NCBI GenBank assembly: GCA_050747245.1 | Contig: JBOGNO010000003.1 | Span: 277,738 to 341,737 of the forward strand | DNA length: 64,000 bases | Origin: JBOGNO01 sp050747245 | GTDB taxonomy: Bacteria > Acidobacteriota > Terriglobia > Acidiferrales > UBA7541 | Reading direction: 5' to 3' | Shown here: piece after piece, positions 42,748 through 51,700 of the stretch | Position numbering within the stretch: the first letter of the stretch is position 1 | Layout: each line of letters opens with the position of its first letter | The notes under the pieces: generated by a model | Database searches by the model: none | Seen by the model: the letters and a program-made list of their open reading frames with translations, nothing else | Told to the model about the DNA's origin: nothing | Made by a program: the position numbers and the translations under genes

Positions 42748-45219
42748 CTATTCGTGGCGCAGTGCCACCAACGGATCGACCTTCGTCGCGCGTCTCGCAG
42801 GGATGTAGCACGCCAGAAGAGCCACCACGATCAGGAACATTGCCACGCCAGCATATGTCAATGAATCGTTGGGAGCGACCCCAAAAAGAAAACTCTTCAG
42901 CAGCCGTGTAAGTGCAAAAGCAGCGGCGAGGCCCGCAAAGGTTCCGGCCAGCACCAGCGACATCGCCTGAATCAGAACTAGTTTCATGATATTTTGCGGC
43001 TGCGCCCCCAGCGCGACGCGAATGCCGATTTCATGCGTTCGCTGGCTCGTGGAGTATGAGAGGACGCCGTAAATTCCCATGCCGGCGAGCAGCAATGCCG
43101 CAAGCGCGAAGAGGCCGATCACCTGCATCGCGAACTTCCGCCGCACCAGCGAAGAGGAGACGATGCTTCCCATCGATCTCGCGCCAAAGACGGGAAGATT
43201 CGAATCCACTGCCGCTATTTCTTGGCGCAGGGACTCCGCCAGTGATTCCGGAGTCATTCTCGTGCGCGCGAATACGACCATATCGTAGGGGCCGTTGGCA
43301 TAGGCAGGAAAATAGACTTCTGGGGCGCTCGGGATATCGAGCGAATCCGCTTTCATATCTGCCACAATGCCGACAATGGTTGACCACGGCGTATTGGGCC
43401 TTTGTCCCGGTTTTAAGCGCTTGCCGATAGCGTTTTCCCCAGGCCAGTAGGTTCGCGCCATGCTCTCGTTAATTAACACAACGCCGGGTGCTTTCTCGTC
43501 GTCAGTTTCAGCAAACGCCCGCCCGCTTCGCAGCGGAATTCCAAGAACGCGAAAATAATCAGGGCTGACGAAGGCAAAGTCCGCCACCAGATTCTCGTTC
43601 GCTTGCAAGGGGCGGTCCTCGATTGAGAATGGAAAAATATTTTGCCGGCCCGCGAGCGGAACACTGCCGCTGTTGCCGAGGGCGGTTTGCTCCACGCCAG
43701 GAATTGAATTCGCGCGCCGCAACAATTCACGCATCAAGGCATCGCGCTTTTCCGGAGGAGCGTAGATGTTCGTCTTAGGATCGTTGGGTACCGGCAGCCA
43801 GGTCCTTGCGATCAGGACGTTTGCGGATTCGAACCCCGGCTGCACTTGGAGCAGGTTTCCAAAGCTTCTCAGCAGCAGTGCCGCGCCAATCATCAGCACC
43901 AGACACATGGCAAATTCCGAGACCACCAGCGCCTGCTGCAAACGCGCCTGGCGCATTCCCGCGCCCGAGCCTTGGCTGCCTTCTTTCAAATTCGCGGCAA
44001 AACCCTGACGCGCAGCTTGAATCGCGGGTATCAGTCCAAAGAAAGTTCCGGTCAGCAGAGCGGTGAAAAACGCAAACGCCAGGATGCCACCGTTCCAAGC
44101 GATTTCATTGAGGCGCGGCAGGTTCGTTGGGAGCATGCTTATGAGCAAACTGCGCAGCCAGACGATCGCAAGCAGTGCAACTGTTCCCCCCAGAAGAGAG
44201 AGCAAAATGCTTTCAGTAAGCAACTGCCGGATCAGGCGGGCGCGCCCGGCTCCCAGCACCAGACGGATGGCGATTTCCCGCTGCCGGCTGATGGACCGCG
44301 CGAGAAGCAGGTTCGCGATATTTACGCAACCAATTAAGAGAACCAGCGCTACTGCTCCCAGAAGAATTGCCAGTAAGGGGCGGACATTTCCAACAAGGTC
44401 TTCTTTCAGAGAGACCAACCGCGGCGTCCACTGGGCCTTCTGCGGATAATCATTCGGAAATTCTTCCTGCAGGTGGAAAGCAAACGTAGAAAGTGCAGCC
44501 TGTGCCTGTGGCAGCGTGATTCCGGGCTTTAGCCTTGCGATCGCGCTGGGAAGAAATCTAAGATTTCGCGCCGGAGGATGCGGGAAGGGATCGGCGGAGT
44601 AGCCCGCGGCGACCCACACATCCTCTTCGGTTGCGAGTGTCCTCCCGGGGTGCCGGAATCCGGGAGGCATGACTCCAATGATTGTGTAGAGGTCATTGTC
44701 GAGTCGGATCTTTTTGCCGAGAACGCCGGGTTCAGCTCCAAACTGGCGCCGCCACATCGCGTCGCTGATCACCGCGCCCTCGGAAAATCCCGGGACCTCG
44801 TCATGCGCGGTAAACACTCGGCCAAGCTCAGGTCTTGCGCCCAGCAAACTGAAATAGCTGGGGCTCACCGCAAGCGCTTCCACGCGCGTCGGGCGATCGG
44901 AGCCGGTGAGGTTCGCATTGATCGGCCAGACAACGGAAACCTGATCGAATAGTCCGGAGCGGTCGCGCAAATCCGTCATTTCCGGCACGGTCATCCCCAC
45001 GTCGTGAACTCCCAGGCCTGGAAGGTCATCCACGATGCGGACCAGTTGTTCGGGATCTTGGAACGGGAGTGGCCGGAGCAGGACTGCGTCAATGACGCTG
45101 AACATCGCAACGTTCGCACCGATGCCGAGCGCAAGGATTAGCACTGCAACAATTGCAAATGCCGGATTTTTTGCGAGCATTCGCGCGCCGTAACGAATGT
45201 CCTGCAGCAGAGTTTCCAT
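42748..45219 (-). CDS. ADOP-type ABC permease 4
   Basis: 823 residues; AGGAG lies seven bases before the ATG. Starts METLLQDIRYGARMLAKNPAF; the first FtsX domain carries LIGCVNIANLLLARSISRQREIAIRLVLG, and the end is LLACYIPARRATKVDPLVALRHE. The RHE ending and CYIPARRAT.VDPLVAL block are shared with permease 5 and differ from the RYE ending of 1-3, suggesting two sub-groups within the cluster. Only 15 bp separate it from permease 5, so these two are surely co-transcribed. Confidence 0.92.
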   Translation of the reverse strand: METLLQDIRYGARMLAKNPAFAIVAVLILALGIGANVAMFSVIDAVLLRPLPFQDPEQLVRIVDDLPGLGVHDVGMTVPEMTDLRDRSGLFDQVSVVWPINANLTGSDRPTRVEALAVSPSYFSLLGARPELGRVFTAHDEVPGFSEGAVISDAMWRRQFGAEPGVLGKKIRLDNDLYTIIGVMPPGFRHPGRTLATEEDVWVAAGYSADPFPHPPARNLRFLPSAIARLKPGITLPQAQAALSTFAFHLQEEFPNDYPQKAQWTPRLVSLKEDLVGNVRPLLAILLGAVALVLLIGCVNIANLLLARSISRQREIAIRLVLGAGRARLIRQLLTESILLSLLGGTVALLAIVWLRSLLISMLPTNLPRLNEIAWNGGILAFAFFTALLTGTFFGLIPAIQAARQGFAANLKEGSQGSGAGMRQARLQQALVVSEFAMCLVLMIGAALLLRSFGNLLQVQPGFESANVLIARTWLPVPNDPKTNIYAPPEKRDALMRELLRRANSIPGVEQTALGNSGSVPLAGRQNIFPFSIEDRPLQANENLVADFAFVSPDYFRVLGIPLRSGRAFAETDDEKAPGVVLINESMARTYWPGENAIGKRLKPGQRPNTPWSTIVGIVADMKADSLDIPSAPEVYFPAYANGPYDMVVFARTRMTPESLAESLRQEIAAVDSNLPVFGARSMGSIVSSSLVRRKFAMQVIGLFALAALLLAGMGIYGVLSYSTSQRTHEIGIRVALGAQPQNIMKLVLIQAMSLVLAGTFAGLAAAFALTRLLKSFLFGVAPNDSLTYAGVAMFLIVVALLACYIPARRATKVDPLVALRHE

Positions 45220-45234
45220 CGCCTTTCTCCTGAA

Positions 45235-47682
45235 CTACTCGTGACGCAACGCCACCAACGGATCGACTCTCGTCGCGCGTCGCGCCGGAATGTAGCAAGC
45301 CAGCAGCGCGACGCTCGTGAGCAGGAAAGCCACTCCAGCAAACGTCCAAGGATCGGATGTACTGGTCTGGTAAAGGATGCTGCCCAGCACGCGCGTGGCA
45401 AACGCCGCAGCCAGCACCCCCAGCGACACTCCCGCAACAGCGAGTTTGAATCCCTCGCCCAGGACGAGGCGGCCAATGTCGCGCGGAGTCGCGCCCAGCG
45501 CAAAGCGGATGCCCAGTTCGTGCGTGCGCTGGCTGACCACATACGCCATCACTCCGAAAATTCCCATCGCGGCGAGGATCAGCGCGGCGCCGCTGAATGT
45601 GCCAAGCAGCAGGAGGAGAAAACGGCGATCCGCAACCGAAGATGAAACTACTTGCTCGATGGTTCGGAATTGCACGGGCACCTCTGGATCGAGTTCGTGC
45701 AAGATTCCGCGCGCTGTGGAAATCAGTCTCGTAGAATCTCCGCTCCCTTGCATCACGATGCTTAGATCACTCGCTTTCTGTGGTCGTTGCCGGTAGTTTA
45801 CGTACACGACAGGCTCGGGCGGCGCTGCCAATCCATGAAGACGCACATTTCCAACGATTCCTACAATCGTGAGGAACCGTGGGTCTCCATCCATATTTCC
45901 GAATTCGATTTGCTGGCCGATCGGATCGCTCGCTGGCCAACGTAGTCGCGCGAGTGATTCGCTGATCACCGCCACATGCGGCGTGTCCGCGGAATCCCCA
46001 TCATTGAAAAGTCTGCCGCGCTGAAGAGGGATTCCCATCGTGGAAAAATAGCCTTCGCTCGCCACGCGATATTCGGCATTGCCGGCGCGCGAGGGATCGT
46101 GCGCGAGCCGCTCAAAATCATTCCAACTGGACAATTTTTCGCCCCCATGCATCAACAGGAACGTGCCATTTGACAAGAATTGCGTCAGTGGTAGCCCGTC
46201 CACCGCGCCGACATCTTCGACGCCCGGAATCGCGCGGAAGCGCGCCAACGCGTTGTCAATCTTGCCCACCAGTCGCGTCTTGGCGGTCGCATCTTGAAAA
46301 TCCGGAGGAGGCTCAGAAAGGTCCGCGGCCACAATACTGCTCACGCGGAACCCAGGATTCACTTCGAGCAGTCGCAAGAAACTCTTTCCCAGAAGACCGG
46401 CACCGGTCAACAGCATCAGGGCGATTGCCACTTGCGAAATGACCAGGCCAGCTCGCAATCGGTGACTTGAAACCCTGCCGCTTTGTGAGCTCTGGCTTTC
46501 ACGAAGTGATGTTTCGAGATTCACTCTTGTGGCGCGATAGGCTGTGAACAGCCCCAGTGCGGCCGCAGTAACAATCGAGGCGCCCGCGGCAAACAGCAGT
46601 ACTGCCCAACTCGTGTGAATCTCATCCACACGCGGCAAGTTTCCCGGCTCAGCAGCCAGCAGGGCGTCCACGCCCCACGTCGCAATGAGAATTCCCAGTG
46701 CTCCGCCGGCCAGGGACAACAACAGCGCCTCCGCGACGAATTGCCGCATGAGTCGCCCACGGCCGGCGCCCAGTGCTACCCGCACCGCCATTTCCCGTTG
46801 CCGCGAGGTCGCTTGCGCAAGCAGCAGATTCGCTACATTCGCCCAGGCGATGAGCAGCAGGAAACCTACAGCCCCCAGCAGAATAAGCAACGCGGGCCGA
46901 ATGGGACCCACCATCTGCTCCTGCAGAGGAATCACGGCGGCATCCACGAGATCGGCGTATTCTCCGTACTGCCGCTTGATCCGCTGCGCGATCGCCCCCA
47001 GTTCCGCGCGCGCCTGCTCCAGCGTGGCCTGCGGCTTCAACCGGCCGATGACTCTCCAGTTGTGCGCGGTCCGGCTCGTGAGCGTTTCGATCTGTTCACG
47101 CGGGGTCCACAGCTCCGTGGCCGGCGGAAAACTGAATCCGCGCGGCATCACTCCCACGACTGTTGTGAGTTTCCCGTTTAGACTCAACGGATGATTTGAA
47201 AAATCTCCTGCGCTGCCCAACTCCCGTTGCCAGAATCCGTAACCGACCACGGCAACACTTGGCGCGCCTTCGCGGAGTTCTTCGGGAGAAAAATCGCGCC
47301 CCATCGCCGGATGCACGCCCATTGCACTGAAGAAATCTTTGGAGACAGCGGAAACTTGGACACGCACGGGCTGCGCGCCACCGCCTACGGAAGTAATCAC
47401 CCTGTCAAATTGCGCCAGAGCCGAGAAGCTGGCATTCATGGCGTGAAGATCTGCGAAGTTGGGGTCGGCAAACTGCATGTGCTGGCCTTTGCGGCCAACC
47501 TCCCAGACTTGCACGATGCGGTCCGGGTCCGGATACGGCAGAGGACTGAGCAGCACTCCGGATACCACGCTGAAAATCGCGGTCACTGCGCCAATGCCAA
47601 GCCCCAGTGTCAGCACAATGATTGCGGCGGAGCCGGGACTCTGGCTCAACCTTCGCCACGCATGTCGCAGGTCTCGCCACAT
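45235..47682 (-). CDS. ADOP-type ABC permease 5
   Basis: 815 residues from ATG 47682, eight bases after GGAGG. The N-terminus (MWRDLRHAWRRLSQSPGSA) is the most divergent of the five. First FtsX domain: LIAWANVANLLLAQATSRQREMAVRVALG; end: LLACYIPARRATRVDPLVALRHE. It is the first permease after the adaptor and ATPase genes (102 bp downstream of the ATPase stop), so it is the likeliest core of an adaptor-ATPase-permease assembly with permease 4. Confidence 0.92.
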   Translation of the reverse strand: MWRDLRHAWRRLSQSPGSAAIIVLTLGLGIGAVTAIFSVVSGVLLSPLPYPDPDRIVQVWEVGRKGQHMQFADPNFADLHAMNASFSALAQFDRVITSVGGGAQPVRVQVSAVSKDFFSAMGVHPAMGRDFSPEELREGAPSVAVVGYGFWQRELGSAGDFSNHPLSLNGKLTTVVGVMPRGFSFPPATELWTPREQIETLTSRTAHNWRVIGRLKPQATLEQARAELGAIAQRIKRQYGEYADLVDAAVIPLQEQMVGPIRPALLILLGAVGFLLLIAWANVANLLLAQATSRQREMAVRVALGAGRGRLMRQFVAEALLLSLAGGALGILIATWGVDALLAAEPGNLPRVDEIHTSWAVLLFAAGASIVTAAALGLFTAYRATRVNLETSLRESQSSQSGRVSSHRLRAGLVISQVAIALMLLTGAGLLGKSFLRLLEVNPGFRVSSIVAADLSEPPPDFQDATAKTRLVGKIDNALARFRAIPGVEDVGAVDGLPLTQFLSNGTFLLMHGGEKLSSWNDFERLAHDPSRAGNAEYRVASEGYFSTMGIPLQRGRLFNDGDSADTPHVAVISESLARLRWPASDPIGQQIEFGNMDGDPRFLTIVGIVGNVRLHGLAAPPEPVVYVNYRQRPQKASDLSIVMQGSGDSTRLISTARGILHELDPEVPVQFRTIEQVVSSSVADRRFLLLLLGTFSGAALILAAMGIFGVMAYVVSQRTHELGIRFALGATPRDIGRLVLGEGFKLAVAGVSLGVLAAAFATRVLGSILYQTSTSDPWTFAGVAFLLTSVALLACYIPARRATRVDPLVALRHE

Positions 47683-47784
47683 CTTCGTGACCTCCGTTCT
47701 CGAGCCTGGCCGCCCCGCGTCCGAAAACACCCCTCCGCCGTCACGGAGAAAGTTTTTGGGATGCAAAAGAAAAAAGGAAAAGTG

Positions 47785-48492
47785 TTAGGCGCTCTGACCG
47801 CGCGTGCCGATCGTTTCTTCCACAATGCGGCCGTCAAAAAGATGGATGCTGCGATCGGCGATGCCCGCATAACGCGGATCGTGCGTGACCATGCAGATGG
47901 TCGCGCCTTCCTTGTGCAATTGCCGGAGCAACTCGATCACCGCCTCGCTGTTTTTCGAGTCCAAGTTTCCCGTAGGCTCGTCGGCCAGCAGGATGGAAGG
48001 CTGCCCGACCAGCGCTCGCGCCACAGCCACGCGCTGCTGCTGACCTCCGGAAAGTTGCGAGGGATAGTGCTTGGTTCGGTGCGCCATGCCGACGCGCTCA
48101 AGCACTTCCTGCACGTTCTTCTTGCGTTCCGCGGAGGGCATGCTGCGATACGTCAGCGGAAGCTCGACGTTTTCGAAGACCGTGAGGTCGCCGATAAGAT
48201 TGAACGCCTGGAAAATGAACCCAATCTCGCGGTTGCGGATGCGCGTGCGGTCCGAGAGCGAGAGCCGCGCGACGGACTGGCCGTTGAGCGTGTAGCTGCC
48301 GTCGGTCGGCGAATCCAGGAGGCCCAGCAGCGAGAGCAGCGTGGACTTCCCGCAGCCCGAGGGCCCGGCGATAGAGAGGAATTCGCCCTTCAAAATTTCC
48401 AGATGCACGCCGGAGAGGGCGTGGGTTTCGACCTCATCCGTGTAGAAAACTTTTGTCACGCCTTCCAGGTGAAGCAGAGCGTCCGAAGCCAT
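47785..48492 (-). CDS. MacB/LolD-type ABC transporter ATP-binding protein
   Basis: 235 residues with fully standard motifs: Walker A GPSGCGKST (43-51), Q-loop FIFQAFNLI, signature LSGGQQQRVAVARAL, Walker B ILLADEPTGNLDS, H-loop MVTHDPRYAG. This is the cytoplasmic motor of MacB/LolCDE-like type VII ABC transporters. It starts 26 bp after the adaptor gene and precedes permease 5. In contrast to the ATPase at 38043, nothing is altered in the D-loop. Confidence 0.95.
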   Translation of the reverse strand: MASDALLHLEGVTKVFYTDEVETHALSGVHLEILKGEFLSIAGPSGCGKSTLLSLLGLLDSPTDGSYTLNGQSVARLSLSDRTRIRNREIGFIFQAFNLIGDLTVFENVELPLTYRSMPSAERKKNVQEVLERVGMAHRTKHYPSQLSGGQQQRVAVARALVGQPSILLADEPTGNLDSKNSEAVIELLRQLHKEGATICMVTHDPRYAGIADRSIHLFDGRIVEETIGTRGQSA

Positions 48493-48517
48493 ATTTTTCC
48501 CCCTCGCGAATCTTGAT

Positions 48518-49771
48518 TTACTTTACGCGGACCCGGTCAACGTTATCATAGGCCGACATATCCGAAAGAATGACCTTGTCATTCACATTCAGTCCCGAAA
48601 GAACTTCGACGGTGCTCACCGAAGTTTTGCCGATGTGCACCGGAACACGAACCGCTTCGCTCCCGTCGTTGATGTACTTGAAGAGGCTGATGGTGCTGTC
48701 AGGTTCGCCGTGCACGGGCCGCTCCACGTAGAGCACATTTTGAAGATTTTCGATTTCGATGGTTCCCTCGACGCTGAGACTGGGAACCGCGCCCGGCGGG
48801 AGCGGGCCATCGAGCCAAACATCCACGGTGCGCGTGCCATTCAATACCGAAGGATCAATGCGCCACACGTGGCCCGGAATGATTCCGTTGTGCGTGTCAA
48901 TCATGGCCTTCTGATCTTTCAGGACGTCTTTCGCCTGCGTTTCGGCAATCTGCAAGGCCGCTTTCAGGTGCAACGGGTCTCCCACGCGAGCGAGAATCGT
49001 TCCCGGAGTCACTTGTGCTCCCACTTCGACGGTCACTTCCTGCAACACGCCTTCGATGCCGGCGCGCACGTGCAATTGCTCGAGTTGATGCTCTTCCAAA
49101 GCGTAGAGGGCCTTATCTTGATCCACGGTGGCCTGTTGCACGGCCAATTGCGCGGGAATGGAATTTTCGAACGTCTCAACCTGCTTCTCCGCAATTTCGT
49201 TTTGCTTTTCGAGCTCTTCGGACTGCACGATCGATTTTTTCAGCACGACGTCCGACGTCAATCCGAGTTTTGCGAGCTGTGTATTCGTGTCGGCGTCGAG
49301 TTTCGCCTGATGATATTGCGAGCGCACGCCCGCAGCCTTGGCGCGCTGGTCCATCAACTGATTGTCCAATTGCGCCTTCAAATTCTTCAGGCTCGCTTCG
49401 GCGGAACGCAGCTGGTATTCCGCGTTCAGCGCCTGCTGCTGCAAAGTCGGATTGCTGAGTTCGAGGATCACTGAATCTGAATGGACGTGCTCGCCGGGCA
49501 GAAGTAAGCGCTGAATCACGCGCCCGTCCGTGGTTGCGGGCACGACTTGGACCGTCACAGGAACCAGGGTTCCGAGGCCGCGATCCTCGCGAAGCATGTT
49601 CCCGCGTTTGACGGTGCCCGGCCAGAGGACTCCACCATCTACGGTGGGAGCGGCCGGGCGCAGCCGAGAAAGCCCCAAACTAACGGCCACAATGAAGATT
49701 AACGCACCTGCAATCATGAAGATGCGCTTCTTCTTCCGGCTTCGCTTCAAATCTTCGCGGATTATATCCAC
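48518..49771 (-). CDS. periplasmic adaptor (membrane fusion protein, MacA/HlyD type)
   Basis: 417 residues from GTG 49771 (AGAGG six bases upstream). A basic N-terminus RSRKKKR and one helix (17-36) anchor it. Then the half-lipoyl region (VQVVPATTDGRVIQRLLLPGEHV), a long alpha-hairpin coiled coil (about 108-240), the second lipoyl half (AGIEGVLQEVTVEVGAQVTPGT) and beta-barrel and proximal domains to the end (VLSGLNVNDKVILSDMS). It would join an inner-membrane MacB-like permease to an outer-membrane channel; no TolC gene is in the window. First gene of the cluster. Confidence 0.92.
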   Translation of the reverse strand: MDIIREDLKRSRKKKRIFMIAGALIFIVAVSLGLSRLRPAAPTVDGGVLWPGTVKRGNMLREDRGLGTLVPVTVQVVPATTDGRVIQRLLLPGEHVHSDSVILELSNPTLQQQALNAEYQLRSAEASLKNLKAQLDNQLMDQRAKAAGVRSQYHQAKLDADTNTQLAKLGLTSDVVLKKSIVQSEELEKQNEIAEKQVETFENSIPAQLAVQQATVDQDKALYALEEHQLEQLHVRAGIEGVLQEVTVEVGAQVTPGTILARVGDPLHLKAALQIAETQAKDVLKDQKAMIDTHNGIIPGHVWRIDPSVLNGTRTVDVWLDGPLPPGAVPSLSVEGTIEIENLQNVLYVERPVHGEPDSTISLFKYINDGSEAVRVPVHIGKTSVSTVEVLSGLNVNDKVILSDMSAYDNVDRVRVK

Positions 49772-49795
49772 TTCTGGCCTCTCGCCCCCTAAGCC

Positions 49796-49810
49796 GCAAG
49801 TCTAATTCCG
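49796..49810 (-). promoter_or_regulatory. candidate sigma54 (-24/-12) promoter before the adaptor gene
   Basis: On the minus strand CGGAAT, five bases, TTGC: the GG (49809-49808) and GC (49797-49796) of a -24/-12 promoter are ten bases apart as required. The -12 TTGC is perfect; the -24 half matches only GG and A. The start would fall near 49785, leaving ~14 bases before GTG 49771, with the ribosome site inside. The presence of an NtrC-type gene in the same cluster makes it plausible. Confidence 0.3.
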
Positions 49811-50002
49811 AGTTGCGCGGCTTTCAAGTGATTTTATTTGTGAAGGTTACGGTTTATCAGAGCTTTGTTATCCTCCGTTTATGCCCGTCCTTGGGATTCG
49901 AATGTCCCGCCAGCGAACAGTTTTCGGGCCGCGCTCCCCTCCCGATCTGTGAGCGAGGAATCGCGGAAAAAGACGAAATTGAGCGTGGGAAAACATGCAA
50001 TG

Positions 50003-50083
50003 TGTCTCGATTAGAAATTGCCTCCAGTGTTTATTTTCAATGACTTAGCTTGCATCTTGTTTCTGGGTGTGTCTCGATTAGAA
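50003..50083 (+). repeat. 81-bp paired-14-mer element, copy 4
   Basis: TGTCTCGATTAGAA at 50003-50016 and 50070-50083, 67 bases apart, with TTATTTTCAATGACTTAG and CATCTTGTTTCTGGGTG inside. Similarity to copy 1 continues outward: GCGTGGGAAAACATG on the left, ATTCTGGAAGCTTGAGGCT on the right (about 49984-50110). The 49772-50365 gap otherwise holds only the candidate sigma54 site and the promoter of the next operon. Confidence 0.9.
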
Positions 50084-50309
50084 TTCTGGAAGCTTGAGGC
50101 TCGCGGCTTGAGGCGGGATGAATAATGAGCCGCGGCGGGGCTGCGGGGCGGCTGGGTTCTGGTCCGGTTGTGATGATGTGCTGACACGTTATGTAGATGG
50201 TGTCACAATTTTTGGTGCTTGGGAAGGGGAGATAGAGACTGCATTATGACGAGCATAAATGGGGCGTCGGATACCAGCTAAACACATCCGCGTACGCTGT
50301 GCCCCCTCC

Positions 50310-50338
50310 TTGTGTTACCTTTGATTAGGTAGTATAAG
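50310..50338 (+). promoter_or_regulatory. putative promoter of the three-gene unknown operon
   Basis: TTGTGT (50310-50315), 17-base spacer, TATAAG (50333-50338). The start would be near 50345, about 21 bases before ATG 50366. Confidence 0.45.
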
Positions 50339-50365
50339 GTCCACGGGATGACTCATGGATAGCAC

Positions 50366-50740
50366 ATGCCTGACGAAACGCCGAACGTAGTTCCGTTCCA
50401 CTATATTAAGAGCAATTTTTTCCGCGTCGTGCACGTCGACGGCGCTATCGGCGGTCCGACTCCGAGTGGTCTTATTTTTGTCAGTATGTATAGCGAGAGG
50501 GGAGCAATACCGCAGATTATGGTGCACGAAATCACAGAAATGGGACAGGTCGGCCCCGAACATTTAGACGAGCGCATCAGTAAGAAAGGCATTGTGCGAG
50601 AAATTGAAATCGGCGCGATGATGCATGTTGAAACAGCAAAAGTGCTTGTAAAGTGGTTGCAGGAAAAGATTGAACTTGTCCAGAAGTTGAAGAGCACCGC
50701 CGGGGAGGAGAATGCAAATGCCTCTACCAATTTGCGTTGA
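50366..50740 (+). CDS. hypothetical protein A of a three-gene operon
   Basis: 124 residues, no signal peptide or membrane helix. The chain reads YIKSNFFRVVHVDGAIGGPTP, then strands, then a helix MMHVETAKVLVKWLQEKIE. This strand-strand-helix pattern with an ending helix after an H.E.AK.L..WL motif loosely resembles DUF3467-type proteins, but I would not assign it. The end runs into gene B (overlap of 23 bases with its likely start). Ribosome site weak. The AT-richer sequence than the ADOP cluster suggests an accessory origin. Confidence 0.6.
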   Translation: MPDETPNVVPFHYIKSNFFRVVHVDGAIGGPTPSGLIFVSMYSERGAIPQIMVHEITEMGQVGPEHLDERISKKGIVREIEIGAMMHVETAKVLVKWLQEKIELVQKLKSTAGEENANASTNLR

Positions 50741-51098
50741 TCATACAAGCGCTTCTCACCGACCCACGCCCTTTCTCCTGGCATCTCTTTTGCTTTCGAG
50801 AATGCAGAGCGCGGCGTTGAATGGCACAGAATTGGGAGAACCAGCTCCAAGCGACGCTACGGTACGCAATGCGATCAATCTAATTGCAGAGATTCCCGCG
50901 AGGCTCTTAGGACAGCCTGAGGTGAATCCGTTCTATGGCGAAGTCCATGTCTCGTGGCAGTCTGGTGGTAAGCAGGTGATATTGATGGTTTTCCCTAACC
51001 GAACGCCACTTGTCCATCATTATCCAGAAGACGAGCACTCGATCGAAGTAGCCTCGGCAGAACGATTGACGCATTGGCTGAACTGGCTACGCCACTAA
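50718..51098 (+). CDS. hypothetical protein B of a three-gene operon
   Basis: 126 residues from ATG 50718, seven bases after GGAGGAG; an ATG at 50712 is also possible. Soluble: a helical first half (FLLASLLLSRMQSAALNGTE; AINLIAEIPARLLG) and a strand-rich second half (GEVHVSWQSGGKQVILMVFP) ending in a helix with HWLNWLRH. No family recognised. Overlap with gene A and a TAAATG junction with gene C show tight translational coupling of all three. Confidence 0.65.
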   Translation: MPLPICVDHTSASHRPTPFLLASLLLSRMQSAALNGTELGEPAPSDATVRNAINLIAEIPARLLGQPEVNPFYGEVHVSWQSGGKQVILMVFPNRTPLVHHYPEDEHSIEVASAERLTHWLNWLRH

Positions 51099-51497
51099 AT
51101 GGCCGCCGCAGCAGTTCTCATTCCAGACGATCAAGTCGTATATCGAGGAATGAGGAATGCAAACTGGGTTAAAAATGGGTTAGTTACGTACCGGGCCTTT
51201 TTGCTCAGGCCTGGAAATGATCGGTTACCTCCAGAAACGGAACTGTCACTGGGGTTGACGCCGGAAAGCGCCGTGGATGAGCTTCGAGAGAATCATGGGG
51301 CAGGTGGACTATCTGTTCTGTCTGTTCGCTCCCTCCGTCATAGCTTGACTGTCGGAGCTGACCCCGCCAATGCTTCCAAGGCATACATGTACGGCTTGCC
51401 ATTGCATAGCACTGAGCAAGCTGCAAGAGGTCTTGCCTTGACCATCGCCTCAGACATAGCACGAATATCGTTCTTTGTTCTCATTAACTTGCCCTGA
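51099..51497 (+). CDS. hypothetical protein C of a three-gene operon
   Basis: 132 residues starting in the TAAATG junction with gene B. It has DDQVVYRGMRNANWVKNG near the start, then PPETELSLGLTPESAVDEL, LSVLSVRSLRH and a helix EQAARGLALTIASDIARIS. The VYRG opening recalls the first motif of some ADP-ribosyltransferase-like folds (YRG), but the rest of that active site is not evident, so no function is given. Soluble, no signal peptide. No terminator seen before 51701. Confidence 0.62.
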   Translation: MAAAAVLIPDDQVVYRGMRNANWVKNGLVTYRAFLLRPGNDRLPPETELSLGLTPESAVDELRENHGAGGLSVLSVRSLRHSLTVGADPANASKAYMYGLPLHSTEQAARGLALTIASDIARISFFVLINLP

Positions 51498-51700
51498 ACA
51501 AAGTGAGTCGCTGCCGGAACGTAGAAATTGCAGCGCAGAGGTGCCTATGGCTGGGGAGTTCTTTACGAACATGAGCAAAGAACTAAGCTGGGGGTGGATG
51601 TAGTCTTGGGCTGGCGCGACGGAGGTGCTCGACCAAGGCGCGCTTTGGTTGAAAAGCGGTGCCTCAACTGTAGCAAGCCAATACCGCGAGCGGCGGCCAG

